Below, piece after piece: positions 61,337-64,000 of a stretch of DNA of 64,000 bases. This DNA is from Xanthobacteraceae bacterium (GTDB taxonomy: Bacteria > Pseudomonadota > Alphaproteobacteria > Rhizobiales > Xanthobacteraceae): the NCBI GenBank assembly GCA_030037885.1, contig JASHPU010000257.1:1-64000 (forward strand), read 5' to 3'. The position numbers and the translations under genes are program-made. The notes under the pieces are model-generated. The model had not been told where the DNA came from, made no database searches, and saw only the letters and a program-made list of their open reading frames with translations. Positions within the stretch are counted from its first letter, which is position 1; the number at the start of each line of letters is the position of its first letter.

Positions 61337-62965
61337 TCAGCCTTCCGGCAGCGCGCGCTGCAGAAGAAGCTGCGTCACTGATGGATCGAGTGTGGCTGTT
61401 CCGTACAATGTCGCGTGCGATTGCGTGAGCCGGGTGCGGACAAACGCGTCCGCAACAGCGACGGGCGCGCTGGCTTTCAGCGCCCGCGCGCTCGCCATCA
61501 GCGCCAACTTGCCGACGAGGGAGCGCGGATGCGCCTCATCCAAACCCGCAGCATCGCCATCGGCCAGCGCAATCCCGGTCTCATGTGACAGCGCAGCCGC
61601 CACATCAGCCTCCGCCTCGCCCTTGAGCGCGCGCAGCACGTCGAGGCACATGACGTTGCCGGAGCCTTCCCAGATGGCGTTGACCGGCGCTTCGCGGTAG
61701 AGCCGCGGCAGCATGCTTTCCTCGACGTAGCCGTTACCGCCGAGGCACTCCATGGCTTCGTAGATGAATGCCGGCGCCGTTTTGCATATCCAATATTTAG
61801 CGGCTGGCGTGACGAGCCGCGCATAGGCCGCCTCGCGCGCATCGTCGGCAGCGCGATCGAACGCGCGGCAAAGCCGCATCACCAGCGCCACCGCGCCTTC
61901 GAGCTCGAGCGCCAGGTCGGCGAGCACCGCGCGCATCATCGGCTGGTCGATAAGCCGCTTGCCGAACGCGCTGCGGTGCCGGCAATGGTGCACGGCCTGC
62001 GCCAGCGCCATGCGCATCAAGCCCGCTGAGGCGACGGCGCAATCGAGCCGGGTGAGCTGCACCATTTCCAAAATAGTACGGATGCCAGCGCCCTCCGCGC
62101 CGACCCGCCAGGCGAAGGCGTCGGCGAACTCGACTTCGCTCGAGGCATTGGAGCGATTGCCGAGCTTGTCCTTCAGGCGCTGCAGGCGCAGCGCATTGAC
62201 CGAGCCGTCGGGCCGAAACCGCGGCAGCAGAAAGCAGGTGAGCCCGTCTGGCGCCTGCGCCAGCACCAGGAAGGCGTCGCTCATCGGCGCCGACATGAAC
62301 CATTTGTGGCCGACGACGGAATAGGCTTCGCCGTTGGGCGTCGCACTCGTGGTATTGGCGCGCACATCGGTGCCGCCCTGCTTTTCCGTCATGCCCATGC
62401 CGAGCGTCATGCCGGATTTTTGCCACCACGGCCGCAATGTCGGGTCGTAGCTGCGGCTAAGCACCTTGGGCGCGATCTTGGCGAGCAGCGCCGGATCGGC
62501 GGCCAGCGCCGCCAGCGCCGCACGCGTCATGGTGATCGGGCACAGATGTCCGGTCTCGATTTGCGCCGTCATATAGAAGCGTGCCGCGCGCAAAACTTCC
62601 GAGGGCGCCGCCGCGTGCCGGCCGCTTTCGCTCCAGGTCGAGGCCTGCAGACCAGCGGCGATGCTCTCGCCCATCAGGCGGTGATAGGCCGGATGGAACG
62701 CGACGCTGTCGCTGCGAAAGCCTTTGGCGTCGAACGCATGCAGGAGCGGCGGGTTCTCGTTGGCCTCCCGGCCCAGCGCGATCATCGCCGCGCTGCCCCA
62801 ATGGCGGCCGAATGCCGACAGCGCCGCCATCAGCCCGGCGCCCCCACCGCCGTTCGCCTTGACAGCTTCCACCAACGGACCGTCGCTCGCGAATAGATCG
62901 ACGTTCTCGTAAGGCGGCGACTGGTTGAACACCTCGTGGGTATCGAAGCGCGAGCGGGCGGCCAT
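61337..62965 (-). CDS. Acyl-CoA dehydrogenase, AidB-like
   Basis: SRFDTHEVFNQSPPYENVDLFASD; GMGMTEKQGGTDVRANTT; CLGGNGYVEESMLPRLYREAPVNAIWEGSGNVMCLDVLRAL. Confidence 0.92.
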   Translation of the reverse strand: MAARSRFDTHEVFNQSPPYENVDLFASDGPLVEAVKANGGGGAGLMAALSAFGRHWGSAAMIALGREANENPPLLHAFDAKGFRSDSVAFHPAYHRLMGESIAAGLQASTWSESGRHAAAPSEVLRAARFYMTAQIETGHLCPITMTRAALAALAADPALLAKIAPKVLSRSYDPTLRPWWQKSGMTLGMGMTEKQGGTDVRANTTSATPNGEAYSVVGHKWFMSAPMSDAFLVLAQAPDGLTCFLLPRFRPDGSVNALRLQRLKDKLGNRSNASSEVEFADAFAWRVGAEGAGIRTILEMVQLTRLDCAVASAGLMRMALAQAVHHCRHRSAFGKRLIDQPMMRAVLADLALELEGAVALVMRLCRAFDRAADDAREAAYARLVTPAAKYWICKTAPAFIYEAMECLGGNGYVEESMLPRLYREAPVNAIWEGSGNVMCLDVLRALKGEAEADVAAALSHETGIALADGDAAGLDEAHPRSLVGKLALMASARALKASAPVAVADAFVRTRLTQSHATLYGTATLDPSVTQLLLQRALPEG

Positions 62966-63105
62966 GGTAAAAGACCTTGCGGAGACTCAATCGTAGCACG
63001 CCGCCCGGTTCCGCGCTTTTTTCCTCTTTTTCGGTGCATCACTCCGCCGCGCCGGCGCCGACAGGCTTGCCGGCACGCGCCGATTGGGCCTATAGCAGCA
63101 CTTTA

Positions 63106-64000
63106 ATGACCAGGGCTCTGCCGCCGACCCGCCACATCACTTCGATCAACGACCTCAGCAACAAGGAGATCGAGACGATCTTCGAGGTCGCCCAAGGGTT
63201 TTTGCAGAACTTGGCCGACCCCAACGTTCCCTACCGCATCGGGCGGAGTACCGACCTCGCCGCCACATGCATTCTGGCGAGCCTGTTCTACGAGCCCTCG
63301 ACGCGCACGCGGCTGTCGTTCGAAAGCGCCATGCTGCGGCTCGGCGGCGCCAATATCACCAGCGCGGATCCGGCGGTGAGTTCCGCCGCCAAGGGCGAAA
63401 GCCTCGCCGACACCATCCGCGTGATCTCCAATTACTGCGACATCGTCGTCATCCGCCATCCGCGCGACGGCGCGGCGCGGCTGGCCGCCGAATATTCGCA
63501 AATTCCGGTGATCAATGGCGGCGACGGCAGCCACGAGCATCCGACCCAAACGTTGTGCGACCTGTTCACGCTGCGCACCAAGAACAAGAGTTTGCGCAAC
63601 ATGAAGATCGCGATCTCGGGCGACCTCAAAGGCAGCCGCACCATCCATTCCTTCGTCTATGCGCTGGCGCGCTTCGGCGCCACCATCGATCCCTTACCGG
63701 CGCCCGGCATGGAACTGCCGCCGCACGTCGACCGCCGCCTGCGCGAAGAATTTCACAGCCGCATGGTGTCGAAAACTTCCGGCGAGGCGGATAGCGGCGC
63801 GATCGACGCGCTCTACGTTACCGCGGACCAGCCGCATCAGCTCGCGCTGATCCCGGAGCCGGAGAAACACGAGGACATCGTCCGCAAAAAGATCGACGCG
63901 GTCTATGTCACGCGCTTTCAGAAGGAGCGCTGGGCCGAGAAGGAGCGACCCTATCCGAAGATCGACGCCAAATTCATGCGCGACGAAAAATATTCGGAAG
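63106..64000 (+). CDS. pyrB: Aspartate carbamoyltransferase, partial at window end
   Basis: LFYEPSTRTRLSFESAMLRLGG; VIRHPRDGAARLAAEYSQIPVINGGDGSHEHPTQTLCDLFTL; open to 64000. Confidence 0.85.
   Translation, partial: MTRALPPTRHITSINDLSNKEIETIFEVAQGFLQNLADPNVPYRIGRSTDLAATCILASLFYEPSTRTRLSFESAMLRLGGANITSADPAVSSAAKGESLADTIRVISNYCDIVVIRHPRDGAARLAAEYSQIPVINGGDGSHEHPTQTLCDLFTLRTKNKSLRNMKIAISGDLKGSRTIHSFVYALARFGATIDPLPAPGMELPPHVDRRLREEFHSRMVSKTSGEADSGAIDALYVTADQPHQLALIPEPEKHEDIVRKKIDAVYVTRFQKERWAEKERPYPKIDAKFMRDEKYSE

Overview
This is a GC-rich chromosomal window from an alphaproteobacterium, probably Hyphomicrobiales (Bradyrhizobium/Xanthobacteraceae-like); the taxon is inferred from gene order and protein sequence only. 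Its core is conserved: (i) a minus-strand rpsB-tsf-pyrH-frr-uppS-cdsA-dxr-rseP-bamA-lpxD-fabZ-lpxA-lpxI-lpxB block ending in fabH and convergent with gltA; (ii) dnaE; (iii) lolD-lolC/E-proS; (iv) a complete nuoA-N complex I operon running into birA, rnj, mce and DUF1467; (v) tRNA-Asp(GTC), tRNA-Val(TAC), HU, ruvX and the 5' part of pyrB. Accessory material includes a four-gene tandem array of Bug/TTT solute-binding proteins with a fifth truncated remnant, a second two-gene Bug cluster, an orphan RfaH/NusG-like plus winged-helix pair, duplicated DUF3551 secreted proteins, and several microproteins. The most unusual signal is a four-helix-bundle ORF inserted in the nuo operon between inverted arrays of a 7-bp repeat (GCGAATG)n. 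A near-identical arm occurs about 50 kb away at the 3' end of fabH with no ORF between the arms. At both sites the same repeat position supplies the final 'GAA TAG' codons of the adjacent gene. This looks like a small mobile or expanding element that recodes gene ends. A second candidate is an orphan structured RNA with its own terminator at about 32.95-33.14 kb. No rRNA, CRISPR array, prophage or recognisable transposase was found.
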